51,520 bases of DNA from Candidatus Uhrbacteria bacterium (lineage in GTDB: Bacteria > Patescibacteriota > Patescibacteriia > 2-12-FULL-60-25): the NCBI GenBank assembly GCA_030649995.1, contig JAUSEV010000011.1, positions 1 to 51,520 on the forward strand, written 5' to 3'. Within the stretch, counting starts at the first letter, position 1; each line of letters opens with the position of its first letter. A program made the translations under genes and the position numbers. The notes beneath the pieces were generated by a model that worked only from the letters and a program-made list of their open reading frames with translations, was not told the DNA's origin and ran no database searches. Below are positions 7,664 through 15,053 of this stretch, one piece after another.

Positions 7664-7816
7664 TTATTGAATTATTTTCTCCCCTCGAATCACACGCACC
7701 AACACAACGATAATCGCGATCACGAAGAGGATGTGAATGAATCCGCCGAGCGTAAACGACGTGACAAGACCAAGAATCCACAAGATGATTAAGATAGTAG
7801 CAATGGTCCACAACAT
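7664..7816 (-). CDS. lmo0937-family micro membrane protein
   Basis: Fifty residues starting MLWTIATILIILWILGLV, which is the hallmark opening of the lmo0937/DUF5670 family of tiny two-helix membrane proteins. A second helix spans about residues 27-43, and the tail is basic (RVIRGEK). The family is widespread and often stress-associated, but its role is unknown. The start ATG at 7816 has no clear ribosome site. It lies inside the exported-protein cassette. Confidence 0.8.
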   Translation of the reverse strand: MLWTIATILIILWILGLVTSFTLGGFIHILFVIAIIVVLVRVIRGEKIIQ

Positions 7817-7844
7817 AAGATGAAAATAAATAATGAATAAAATT

Positions 7845-8516
7845 TTATGGAAGAATAAGGGTTGATGCTGTGCTGTTGTGAGAAGAATCCTCCACCGTGT
7901 AATGCAAGATGAATTGAGTCTGCGTCCCTGCGACGCGTCGTTCTTCGACCTTTTGCAGATTCACGGAAGCGCCACTGTTGAATGTTTTTATCAACTGACC
8001 GGAACCGGTGAGTGCATTTTTCGCGTGGATATCGGTCAATGAGGTGCAGCCGTTCGGGCCGTAGGCAATGTGCGTGTTTTTTCCATAGACGATGCCGCCC
8101 GGACCGGTCGAAAAAGTCGTCGTCGCGGCAGAGGCGGCATCAATGGTCATCCAATGGGTCGTCGCACAACTTCCGCCGGCACCAAGATCGTAAATCTCTC
8201 CTTTCACGAGCACGCGAGAAGTTTGGTCGATGAATCCAACGGGCAAAAACATGGCGGCGAAATTTGAACCGCTAAAGGCTGGTAGTTTGGTGAGATAGTG
8301 TCCGGTTGTCGCATCTGACCCGGTAAATACAACTAAGTGCACCACGGTTCCGTCGAGCGAGAAATTTTTATTCGGCGTCGTTCCCTTCACGTCTTGACCA
8401 GTAGCTCCATCACAACTCACGTAAGCCACAACTAATTGATGACCATCTGTTGAGGTTACCACTGTGAGGGCATCTGCTTGCGAACCGGACAGGGCTAAAT
8501 AATTTTTGGCGATCAC
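7845..8516 (-). CDS. C-terminal half of a split exported lipoprotein
   Basis: This frame is in register with the gene at 8532-9146: after that gene's TAA the frame continues GLDIAVIAKNYLALSGSQ without another stop for 224 codons. The best internal start is a GTG at 8516, in the middle of what looks like a beta domain, and there is no signal peptide. The sequence is rich in Thr, Ser, Gly and beta-strand-like segments, consistent with an extracellular beta-sandwich protein. Either the parent gene carries a nonsense mutation or this part is made by re-initiation or read-through. Confidence 0.55.
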   Translation of the reverse strand: MIAKNYLALSGSQADALTVVTSTDGHQLVVAYVSCDGATGQDVKGTTPNKNFSLDGTVVHLVVFTGSDATTGHYLTKLPAFSGSNFAAMFLPVGFIDQTSRVLVKGEIYDLGAGGSCATTHWMTIDAASAATTTFSTGPGGIVYGKNTHIAYGPNGCTSLTDIHAKNALTGSGQLIKTFNSGASVNLQKVEERRVAGTQTQFILHYTVEDSSHNSTASTLILP

Positions 8517-8531
8517 TGCAATATCCAGGCC

Positions 8532-9146
8532 TTAAAATTGCCCGCTCACTTTTAACCCTCGCCCCTGATTGAGATTCCCGAATTGATTTGCGCTGCAAGC
8601 TTTTGTCGCCCAGGGCGTAAGGGATGTTGCGGAGATAGCGGCATCTTTGATCGTGAACGTCGCTGCATTACTTTTTTTCGACCAAGGGGTTGTAAAAATT
8701 TTGTACGTTCCCGGAACCAACGTCAGCCAGGCATCACAGGGCGCACCGCTGTAAGAATTGTCTTGCTGACACAGCGGAGACTTCAATAGGACTTTCAAAA
8801 GTTTATCGGTAGACCCGGCTTCTCCATGAAGAAATCCTTTGACTCCCTGATCGTTTTCCATCCAAGCGATCTTGTCCCCCTCGAAACCGGAAAAATTACA
8901 ACCTTTTATTTCAAGTTTTGTTCCCACGGAACCGGAAAAACTAGACAATGAAGTGATAACCGGCACGCCTTCCTGTTGATCTGTGCACGTGGTTGGCAAA
9001 TTTGTCGTGACGACCGCCGAAGTGGAAGTGGACGTAGACGTGCTATCACCAACGCCCAAATGACCCGCGATCCGCGCTTCACATCCCGCTCCCATGAAGA
9101 GCAATGGAACGGCGACGGCAAACAGAAGGAAAGAATTTTTTGTCAT
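8532..9146 (-). CDS. IPT/TIG-like lipoprotein, N-terminal part
   Basis: Residues 1-22 form a lipoprotein signal ending in GAGC. A low-complexity Ser/Thr stretch (about 36-43) leads to an IPT/TIG-like immunoglobulin fold: VPVITSLSSFSGSVGTKLEIKGCNFSG is typical of that domain. The gene ends at TAA 8532-8534, but the frame runs on in the next open frame (7845-8516), so the intact ancestor was probably about 433 residues. It follows the ice-binding gene after five bases, so both are likely on the same mRNA. A surface-exposed adhesive or structural role is inferred. Confidence 0.7.
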   Translation of the reverse strand: MTKNSFLLFAVAVPLLFMGAGCEARIAGHLGVGDSTSTSTSTSAVVTTNLPTTCTDQQEGVPVITSLSSFSGSVGTKLEIKGCNFSGFEGDKIAWMENDQGVKGFLHGEAGSTDKLLKVLLKSPLCQQDNSYSGAPCDAWLTLVPGTYKIFTTPWSKKSNAATFTIKDAAISATSLTPWATKACSANQFGNLNQGRGLKVSGQF

Positions 9147-9151
9147 ATGAT

Positions 9152-10357
9152 TTAATAGTTTGCTCCTACATACGCCCGAGTGATTGGTCCAAAATTTCCC
9201 AACGCTGGCTTAATTCCTACTTTTGCCTGGAATTCGGCCAAGGCCGCTCGAGTGAGCGGTCCAAAGTAGCCGGTCGCGCCAACTCTTGCCAACACTCGAG
9301 CGGCCGGACCTTTATTTTGAGAGATCAAAAATTGTTGAAGAATTTTTACATTGTCACCTCTGTTGCCCTCATAAAGATTGATCGCAATCGTTTTCACCTG
9401 CGCCCCAAAAACAGACGCAAGAGGCACTGGAGCTGGAGCAGGTGTTGGAGTCGGTGAAGGAGTTGGGCTTGGTGTTGGTGCAGGTGACGGTGCGGGAGAT
9501 GGTGAAGGTGAAGGACTTGGCGATGGGGTGGGTGTTGGTGATGGGCTTGGTGCCGGAGCCGGGGCGGGTGATGGCGAAGCAGCCGTTGGTTTGGTAACGG
9601 TGTCCGCATCTAAAGTAACCGCGGTCTGTGCAAGCGCTCTGCCGTTTAACGTTGCGCCGGTGTTAAGCACAATGGATGTTTGATCCAAAATATTTCCATT
9701 GAAGACAGCCGTCGTACCGATGGTCGTTTGACCGGCCACGACCCAAAAAATATTACTTGCTCGAGCCCCACCACTCAAGATGACTTTGGCCCCTGAACTC
9801 ACGGTCAACGTTTGCGCGACTTGAAAAATCCAAATGTCATTGGCGTTCCCGGAGAGCGTGATGTCCGTTGGGATGGTGACGCCTGTCCCCCATTTATACA
9901 GTCCCGGAGCCAGTGTCATCCCGCCGATATTTCCGGCACCCAGTTCAGTGGCGGTAGGCAATGTTCGTCCGGCAGCATCGGTGTAGGCGGTTTGCATATC
10001 ACTAATAGCCGTAGTCATGTTGGCGGGAGTTGGGACAGCATAATCTGCCGCATAGACTTTTCCGATCACGAGAGCTGATGTTGAAAATACGTTTGAGCTA
10101 TCCATCGTTAATCCAAATCCGGTTATGGCGCTGGCCGCGATTGGACTCACGCCAATATCACCGGTGATGGCTGTGGCTCCGGTGGTTGAGATTCCTGACT
10201 TCGCGAGAATCACAAAATTGCCCGCTGATCCAAGATTGACGGTTGCCGGACCTGCCGCGAATACGTCGATTGGCCCAGCGAGACCGAACATGAAAGAAAC
10301 GGCCAATGCGATGACCATCGAACTCTGATGCACTTGCTTCATACTATGGTTTTTCAT
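9152..10357 (-). CDS. Ice-binding-domain (DUF3494) protein with peptidoglycan-binding tail
   Basis: The 401-residue precursor has a signal peptide (about 1-35, ending VFAAG), then a DUF3494 ice-binding-like domain (about 38-250): VNLGSAGNFVILAKSGIST, GDIGVSP, LAPGLYKWGTGVTI, ANDIWIFQVAQTL, NIFWVVAG, GNILDQTSI. A long Pro/Ala/Ser/Thr linker (about 258-315) leads to a C-terminal peptidoglycan-binding domain (GDNVKILQQFL, GYFGPLTRAALAEFQ). The layout suggests a secreted protein tethered to the cell wall; DUF3494 proteins bind ice or act as adhesins, and which applies here cannot be told. It follows the regulator gene by 17 bases and is probably repressed by it. Confidence 0.9.
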   Translation of the reverse strand: MKNHSMKQVHQSSMVIALAVSFMFGLAGPIDVFAAGPATVNLGSAGNFVILAKSGISTTGATAITGDIGVSPIAASAITGFGLTMDSSNVFSTSALVIGKVYAADYAVPTPANMTTAISDMQTAYTDAAGRTLPTATELGAGNIGGMTLAPGLYKWGTGVTIPTDITLSGNANDIWIFQVAQTLTVSSGAKVILSGGARASNIFWVVAGQTTIGTTAVFNGNILDQTSIVLNTGATLNGRALAQTAVTLDADTVTKPTAASPSPAPAPAPSPSPTPTPSPSPSPSPSPAPSPAPTPSPTPSPTPTPAPAPVPLASVFGAQVKTIAINLYEGNRGDNVKILQQFLISQNKGPAARVLARVGATGYFGPLTRAALAEFQAKVGIKPALGNFGPITRAYVGANY

Positions 10358-10374
10358 AATAAAATTAAATCGGC

Positions 10375-10698
10375 TTATTTTAGAGCCTGTTGAATTGTTT
10401 TTACGATGGCTTGAACAAATGGATTGCCATATTCAAGTTTGGGAAAAACTTTTTTTCCATCACGTTCTTTTTCCATGAGATTGGCGTGTACTAAAATCTT
10501 GATATGTTGTGACGCTAACGGAAGAGAAATATTCAGAATCTTGGCTATGTTACTCACGGAGATCTTGGGCTGGTCAGCAAGGATGCGAAAAATACGGTAA
10601 CGATTTACGTCACTCAGCACTTTAAAGGCCGCGGCCATGCTTTTATCGGTCTCACTGAATATTTTTCGCTTCGCTTGAATTTCTTTCGCACCCAGCAT
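10375..10698 (-). CDS. ArsR-type winged-helix transcription regulator
   Basis: The 107-residue protein has the ArsR/SmtB helix-turn-helix layout: AAAFKVLSDVNRYRIFRILADQ, then ISVSNIAKILNISLPLASQHIKILVHANLMEKERDGKK as recognition helix and wing. No cysteine-rich metal site is visible, so the signal sensed is unknown. It is the first gene of the cassette running to 6585, with a near-consensus promoter at 10739-10767 and an AT-rich palindrome (10707-10724) between promoter and start codon, the expected place for autorepression. Confidence 0.88.
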   Translation of the reverse strand: MLGAKEIQAKRKIFSETDKSMAAAFKVLSDVNRYRIFRILADQPKISVSNIAKILNISLPLASQHIKILVHANLMEKERDGKKVFPKLEYGNPFVQAIVKTIQQALK

Positions 10699-10706
10699 AT
10701 GTATTC

Positions 10707-10724
10707 ATTAAATACTTATTTAAT
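10707..10724 (-). promoter_or_regulatory. Predicted ArsR-type operator
   Basis: ATTAAATA-CT-TATTTAAT: an 8-2-8 palindrome lying between the -10 box and the regulator's start codon. Further TTAAATA-like half sites sit next to it. Confidence 0.6.
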
Positions 10725-10738
10725 CGTTTAACTATTTA

Positions 10739-10767
10739 AGTATATATCTAAGCAAATAACCTGTCAA
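10739..10767 (-). promoter_or_regulatory. Strong sigma70-type promoter of the surface cassette
   Basis: Read on the minus strand: TTGACA (10767-10762), 17-base spacer, TATACT (10744-10739). This is one mismatch from consensus and drives the ArsR-type regulator and probably the genes after it. Confidence 0.8.
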
Positions 10768-10813
10768 TAGCCACAAAAGCATGCGTGTCTGGATCTCTTA
10801 AGAGGCTACTTTT

Positions 10814-10842
10814 TTGCACAGAAATGATCTCATTGCTATTGT
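10814..10842 (+). promoter_or_regulatory. Possible promoter of the metzincin-like gene
   Basis: TTGCAC (10814-10819), 17-base spacer, TATTGT (10837-10842). Predicted transcription start is about seven bases before the ATG at 10856, giving an almost leaderless mRNA. Confidence 0.35.
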
Positions 10843-10855
10843 ACGTCTGCGCGTC

Positions 10856-11794
10856 ATGAAAAAAACCCTCAACATCATTTTCACCATCATAGTCTGGGTC
10901 GTCCTGGCGGCGTTTGCGTATGCGTATCGCGATTCGATCACCGGATTGATACAGCGCTGGCAAGCTCAAATCCTTCCTTGCCGGCAACCCATCAACTATT
11001 CCATCGGTTCGTTTGATGCGCGCTTCGGCATCACCAGACAAGAATTTTTGCAAGCCATCACCCGAGCCGAACGCGTTTGGGAAATGCCGAGCAAACGAGA
11101 ACTTTTTGCCTACGCGGAAAACGGTTCGCTTAAAATCAATCTGATATACGACGAGCGGCAGGCGGCCACGTTCAAACTTCAACAATTGGGTCTGGTGATT
11201 CACGAAGACCAAGAAGGCTATGAAGAGTTGAAAGCAAAATACGCCACGCTTAAAACTTCCTATCAACAACAAAAAACGCGGTTTGAAAAACTGGTCGCCG
11301 CCTTTGAAGAAAAAAGACGAGCCTATGAAACCGAAGTGACTTTTTGGAACGCGCGCGGTGGCGCAACCAAAGAAGAATATGATCGGCTCGAACAAAAACG
11401 CGTTGATCTGAACACGCAAGCCGCGCAGGTCGCGGAAGCACAACGAGCTGTGAACGAAACGGTGAATACTCTCAACAACATGGTGACCGTATTAAATCGA
11501 CTGGCCTCGCAGTTGAATCGAACAGCCGACACCTACAACACCATCGGCCGTTCTCAAGGGGAAGAGTTTGAAGAGGGGGTGTATCGGAGCGATGCGCGAG
11601 GCCATCAGATAATCATTTATCAATTTGATGATAAAGAAAAATTGATTCGCGTTCTGGCGCACGAGCTTGGGCACGCGCTCGGCTTGCCGCATGTGGAAAA
11701 TTCTTCCGCCATCATGTATCGCCTGAATCGGGGACAAAACGAAAAACTCACGAACGATGATCTGGCAGCGTTAAAAACAAGATGCGGATTCTAA
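10856..11794 (+). CDS. Membrane-anchored matrixin-like (metzincin) protease
   Basis: I start at ATG 10856, giving 312 residues beginning with a membrane helix (about 4-24). Near the C-terminus the sequence AHELGHALGLPHVE contains the full metzincin zinc motif HExxHxxGxxH, followed by the Met-turn SAIMY. Between the membrane anchor and the catalytic region lies a long coiled coil (about residues 120-220, rich in Glu, Gln, Lys and Ala), unusual for matrixins. It is probably an extracytoplasmic peptidase held away from the membrane by the coiled coil. The stop overlaps the convergent neighbour by four bases. The family is secure, the substrate unknown. Confidence 0.85.
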   Translation: MKKTLNIIFTIIVWVVLAAFAYAYRDSITGLIQRWQAQILPCRQPINYSIGSFDARFGITRQEFLQAITRAERVWEMPSKRELFAYAENGSLKINLIYDERQAATFKLQQLGLVIHEDQEGYEELKAKYATLKTSYQQQKTRFEKLVAAFEEKRRAYETEVTFWNARGGATKEEYDRLEQKRVDLNTQAAQVAEAQRAVNETVNTLNNMVTVLNRLASQLNRTADTYNTIGRSQGEEFEEGVYRSDARGHQIIIYQFDDKEKLIRVLAHELGHALGLPHVENSSAIMYRLNRGQNEKLTNDDLAALKTRCGF

Positions 11795-12864
11795 AAACTT
11801 TTGTAATAACTCACGGCCGTGTCGAGGCAGACTTTTTGCAGATTTGACGGAAGAGCGGCGCACAGTTCTCGCGCTTGAACGTCTGAATGGAAATAAGAAA
11901 TAAAATCTTTGACCGCGCCGATCACGCAGTTTGATCGTTGACGGGTATTGTGACCCAAAAGACACAGCTCTTTTGTTTTGATGAGATTGCTGACCGTGGA
12001 ACCGGAAGCGTCACGTCCGGCACTTTGATAGCATGTATCTACATATCCCGCATCCGCCTTCTCACACCAGTCAAACAATTTACGAAAATCTCGATTCGAG
12101 ACTTTAAGCATGTATGATGTTTGCATGAGATAGCATGCCTGCTTGTACGGATCATCCACCGCATTGCACGGATACAACGGATCTTTCGGTTTGAGATATT
12201 TGGTAAAGTGATTTTTTCCATCCACAATCACGTTTTCCATAAAAACTCCACTGTAACAAGATCCCCTTTCCCACGAACCTGTCAGAACATTGCAGTCGTG
12301 CAACGATTCAAACAGTTCATCGTTACTGATCGCCATAAGTCCATGACCCAACCCGTGCACGCAGTTGTAATAATCAAAACTGTACGTCGCCTTGCCGGGA
12401 ATATCGGCGCAAATGTTGTCTAATCCAAACAAAGCTTGTTCACGACCCACTCGACCGACGATCCCTTCCATCACCCCGTGATAATATCCTGACCAACAAA
12501 AACTATCGCCTTGCGTGTAGGCATCCGCCACGTTTGGAAAACGCTCAACCGCCGCTTGTCCGATCACATGAGTCAATGGATGGCATTGCGATTGCACATA
12601 GCCGTTGATGGCATAGCGACGCTTAAGATCGTTAAAGGCGAGTTTGATGCCATTCGCTTTCATCGCAAGCGAGCGATAATATTTTTCATAACAATCAAAA
12701 TCCTGTTCATAGCCGTTGCAAATCTGATTGAGTTCCGCTGTGGCACGAACTGATGAGTTTGCGGACAGACTCACGATCGAATGCAACACCCGCGGCCAAA
12801 AAATAATCGACAGCGTGATAATAATCACCAACGCGAGTAACGGAACAATAATTTTTTTATTCAT
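11791..12864 (-). CDS. Cys/His-rich exported protein, unknown function
   Basis: The 357-residue protein has one N-terminal membrane anchor (about 5-23) and a large external part with many cysteines. Three related motifs recur: CHPLTHVIGQAA (94-105), CWSGYYHGVMEG (123-134) and CVHGLGHGLM (168-177), each pairing a cysteine with histidines. This looks like a metal or haem site, or a disulfide-stabilised helical repeat, but I know no named family. It is the distal gene of a minus-strand run with the 117-residue protein and thymidine kinase, four bases apart. It overlaps the convergent protease gene at its end. Confidence 0.75.
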   Translation of the reverse strand: MNKKIIVPLLALVIIITLSIIFWPRVLHSIVSLSANSSVRATAELNQICNGYEQDFDCYEKYYRSLAMKANGIKLAFNDLKRRYAINGYVQSQCHPLTHVIGQAAVERFPNVADAYTQGDSFCWSGYYHGVMEGIVGRVGREQALFGLDNICADIPGKATYSFDYYNCVHGLGHGLMAISNDELFESLHDCNVLTGSWERGSCYSGVFMENVIVDGKNHFTKYLKPKDPLYPCNAVDDPYKQACYLMQTSYMLKVSNRDFRKLFDWCEKADAGYVDTCYQSAGRDASGSTVSNLIKTKELCLLGHNTRQRSNCVIGAVKDFISYFHSDVQARELCAALPSNLQKVCLDTAVSYYKSF

Positions 12865-12867
12865 AGG

Positions 12868-13416
12868 TCACGAAGCACATACAAAACAATTTCGACAGAC
12901 CGAGCGGTATCCGAATGCGCCATCATCAGGCACGGATGGCGGAATGCCTTCAGTGATCGGCTCGCCATTGCGCAACACCTGCGTGTAGACCGCCTCCGGA
13001 TAACGGCACAGATCGCACACGGCTCGACGGTACCACACCTCGTTTGGCCCAATCTCAAGCAATCGTTTAACGACCACAAACAATCGTCCTTGATAATCCG
13101 TGTCGAGCGCGGAAACGATCAATCGCGTCCCTTGCTTCAAAAGTTCCTGCACCACATCCACATCCGATTCCGGAAACATGTGCATCTCATCCACCCCCAA
13201 AATATCAAATTTTTGATCTAATGCCTCGGCAAGACTTTCCACTTTTTTCGATTCAATCTCAATCCCGTTTCTGGTCACGATCTGCCCATCGCGCACGTTT
13301 TTGGCGGATTGATAGAGCGCAAATTTTTGGTTGGTATATTTGAGCGGCGCAAATTTACTGATGAGTTCGAGCGACTTCCCGCTCTTCATGGGACCGAGGA
13401 TCAGGGTGAGATGCAT
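12868..13416 (-). CDS. tdk: Thymidine kinase (type II)
   Basis: Thymidine kinase phosphorylates salvaged thymidine to dTMP. The 182-residue protein shows the P-loop GPMKSGKS (8-15), the catalytic segment VDEMHMF (75-81, where many relatives have DEAQF; Glu77 is the presumed base), LDTDYQGRLF, and a zinc-holding set of four cysteines (C134, C137, C174, C177) around the thymidine-binding lasso. Length is normal. Salvage of nucleosides fits an organism with little biosynthesis. It lies between the 117-residue gene and the Cys/His-rich gene in a tight minus-strand cluster. Confidence 0.92.
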   Translation of the reverse strand: MHLTLILGPMKSGKSLELISKFAPLKYTNQKFALYQSAKNVRDGQIVTRNGIEIESKKVESLAEALDQKFDILGVDEMHMFPESDVDVVQELLKQGTRLIVSALDTDYQGRLFVVVKRLLEIGPNEVWYRRAVCDLCRYPEAVYTQVLRNGEPITEGIPPSVPDDGAFGYRSVCRNCFVCAS

Positions 13417-13422
13417 AAAAAT

Positions 13423-13776
13423 TTACTTATTTTTTCTAGCCGCCAGAGCAAAATCTAAGAAATACTTTTGGAGCGAAGCATCGGAAGAATCGTATTCATT
13501 CGATCCATAAAAATGATCGCACAAGACTTCCCGTGCGCGAGTCAATTCTCTTAAACGATGAAGCCAACGAGGGTCAGCGATCGTCAAATCAAGCAGTTCC
13601 AACGCTCGATCGATCGCATTTTGCGAGGATTCAACCGACTGTTTGACCGACCAATGAATGGCGCGATCCACCTCACTCCCCACATGACCCAACTGTTCCA
13701 TGAGAGTGAATTGCGACCAACGACCGGCAGCAAGTTCCTGATGAATGACGGGCATATTATTTGACAAAATCGCCAA
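13423..13776 (-). CDS. Conserved helical protein, unknown function
   Basis: An all-helical protein of up to 117 residues with the stretch FTLMEQLGHVGSEVDRAIHWSV and RALELLDLTIADPRW, recurring features of a small uncharacterised family that I cannot name with certainty. Two starts compete: a TTG at 13776 with AGGAGAG upstream, and the ATG at 13755, which directly follows the stop of the DUF5674 remnant (TAATATG) and would be translationally coupled. I prefer the ATG on homology grounds. It precedes tdk. Confidence 0.65.
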   Translation of the reverse strand: MAILSNNMPVIHQELAAGRWSQFTLMEQLGHVGSEVDRAIHWSVKQSVESSQNAIDRALELLDLTIADPRWLHRLRELTRAREVLCDHFYGSNEYDSSDASLQKYFLDFALAARKNK

Positions 13777-13846
13777 AACTCTCCTGCGCTAATTGGCGTA
13801 ATTCATCTCGAGTGATTGATTCACGAATAATTTTGATTTGCCACAT
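13757..13846 (-). pseudogene. DUF5674 N-terminal remnant
   Basis: A 29-codon frame, MWQIKIIRESITRDELRQ and onward to FGDFVK, matches the opening of DUF5674 proteins, which normally continue for about 80 further residues. Here TAA follows at once and the next gene begins. It looks like a truncation, probably by a deletion joining it to the downstream gene; it may still act as a short leader peptide coupled to that gene. Confidence 0.55.
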
Positions 13847-13858
13847 ATGCATGAAACG

Positions 13859-14103
13859 TTAGCACAAAAGGATTGCCGAGGCGATCTTGTCTGCGATATG
13901 GTCTTGATCTTTAAGAGACAGATGTATTCCATCATCTTTACCCCCTTGCAGCTCTTGCGAAAGATCGACGAAGGAAACTTTTTTGCTTTCTGTCATTCTG
14001 TCCATCGATCTTTCAACGGAAATCTGATCCCGCTATGAAAATGCCCCCAAGTCAAAGAATCACCAAAACAGATCACTTTTTTCGCATGCGGATTTAAGAT
14101 CAT
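13859..14103 (-). pseudogene. SGNH/GDSL hydrolase remnant with internal deletion
   Basis: The first frame from ATG 14103 reads KKVICFGDSLTWG, the block-I serine motif of SGNH hydrolases, and stops after 36 codons. A second frame starting just before that stop reads VDLSQELQ then DDGIHLSLKDQDHIADKIASAI, the block-V Asp/His motif that ends such enzymes. The middle (about 110 residues) is missing and the halves are out of frame, so the gene is dead. Together with the DUF5674 stub it marks an eroding patch. Confidence 0.65.
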
Positions 14104-14117
14104 AAAAATTTATTTCG

Positions 14118-14180
14118 CCACCCTTCGCAAAATCTATTGCTGGCCATCGAATGGCCACCCGTAGCTTTAGCGAAGGGTGG
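14118..14180. repeat. Cruciform repeat abutting the 3' end of tRNA-Ser
   Basis: Outer arms CCACCCTTCGC (14118-14128) and GCGAAGGGTGG (14170-14180) are exact complements, and inside is TGGCCAT-cga-ATGGCCA (14141-14157). The outer arm includes the encoded CCA end of the tRNA. It may process or end the tRNA transcript, or be a mobile palindrome inserted at the tRNA end. Confidence 0.75.
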
Positions 14181-14268
14181 CGGAGAGGGAGGGATTTGAA
14201 CCCTCGCGCGGTTTGACCCGCCTAGGAGATTAGCAATCTCCCCCCTTCAGCCTCTTGGGTACCTCTCC
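14178..14268 (-). tRNA. tRNA-Ser (anticodon GCT)
   Basis: Minus strand: acceptor GGAGAGG/CCTCTCC, anticodon stem GGAGA/TCTCC with loop TTGCTAA (anticodon GCT), long variable arm GGCGGGTCAAACCGC, T arm GAGGG/CCCTC, discriminator G and encoded CCA. The long variable arm confirms a type II tRNA. Confidence 0.95.
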
Positions 14269-14283
14269 ACACGACGCGAACCA

Positions 14284-14315
14284 TCAACTGACAACTATCA
14301 ACTTTTGACATTGAT
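14284..14315. repeat. Short 7-bp-period array
   Basis: Words ATCAACT, GACAACT, ATCAACT, TTTGACA in the gap between tRNA-Ser and the Nudix gene. A single weak arm. Apart from this and the hairpin at 14384 I see nothing in 14269-14426. Confidence 0.4.
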
Positions 14316-14383
14316 TCTCTCCAAGAATCAAGCTCAAACACGTTACCAATTAAAAGACTATTTTTCAAGCTCCTGTATTTTCC

Positions 14384-14419
14384 CATCATTCCAACATTCG
14401 CACGAATGTTGGAATGATG
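14384..14419. terminator. Strong hairpin downstream of the Nudix gene
   Basis: CATCATTCCAACATTC (14384-14399) pairs with its exact complement (14404-14419) across a four-base loop. It lies eight bases after the Nudix stop. There is no T-run on the minus strand, so it may be a processing or stability hairpin, not a classic terminator. Confidence 0.45.
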
Positions 14420-14426
14420 AAAATGA

Positions 14427-14945
14427 TCAAAGCAGATTTAAAACATCCAAACACAAGTAGCCAACTTCCACGTCTGTCATTTCTCCGCTCCGCAGATGCG
14501 AACGGAATTCTTGCAAGTTTAAATCCATCACTTCGAGAAACTCGTTTGCATCAGGATGAGGTTCCTGGATTTTGCGACAATTTTTCGCGACAAAATTGTA
14601 ACGTTGCATCGTCGAATAGGCACAGTCAAGCGTGATCCCAACAAAAATAAACTCTCCGTCGTATCCGGTTTCTTCCAGCAATTCTCGGCGGGCAGCAACT
14701 TCTGGCGCTTCATCTCTTTCAATTCCGCCTCCCGGAAGCTCCAGCAGCATACGTTCCGGTCCCGGTCGGTATTGCTTCACCAAAATAATACGTTGATCCT
14801 CGGTCAAAGGGAGGATACATACGACAGGTCGCTCGTCCTTGATCGTAAATTCCTCCACGCGACCGTCGGGCAACTGAAAGTGCCTAGTCAGCATCGGACG
14901 AAATCCCGCACGAAAAGGTGTCTCTGTAACTTTGGTCCACAACAT
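14427..14945 (-). CDS. Nudix hydrolase, ADP-ribose pyrophosphatase-like
   Basis: Nudix enzymes cleave nucleoside diphosphates linked to another group. The Nudix box GGGIERDEAPEVAARRELLEETGY is complete (Gly, REL, EE and Gly in place). The surroundings (ILVKQYRPG before it, ITLDCAYSTMQRYNFVAKNC after) resemble the ADP-ribose pyrophosphatase (NudF-like) subgroup, which turns ADP-ribose into AMP and ribose 5-phosphate. Length 172 residues is normal. The start ATG at 14945 has no clear ribosome site. It stands alone between tRNA-Ser and the nucleotidyltransferase. Confidence 0.88.
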   Translation of the reverse strand: MLWTKVTETPFRAGFRPMLTRHFQLPDGRVEEFTIKDERPVVCILPLTEDQRIILVKQYRPGPERMLLELPGGGIERDEAPEVAARRELLEETGYDGEFIFVGITLDCAYSTMQRYNFVAKNCRKIQEPHPDANEFLEVMDLNLQEFRSHLRSGEMTDVEVGYLCLDVLNLL

Positions 14946-15001
14946 ATAGAAGGTGAAAATAAAACTCTGTTAAGAGCTTACCTGAACGATTCCGAAAGAA
15001 C

Positions 15002-15031
15002 AAAAAAAGCACGCCTGTGTCAAGACGCGCT
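15002..15031 (-). terminator. Terminator of the nucleotidyltransferase gene
   Basis: On the minus strand AGCGCGTC (15031-15024) pairs with GGCGTGCT (15015-15008) using two G-U pairs, followed by seven T. The G-U pairs exist only in the minus-strand RNA, fixing its direction. Confidence 0.75.
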
Positions 15032-15053
15032 GTGTAGTAAAGTTCGGGATCAA

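Noticed and set aside
8532-8534. TAA recoded as a sense codon
   Set aside because: TAA ends many intact genes in the window (radA, recG neighbours, S23 genes), so a general recoding is not supported.
9378-9683. Gly-rich protein on the plus strand
   Set aside because: It is the antisense shadow of the Pro/Ala/Ser linker of the ice-binding-domain protein.
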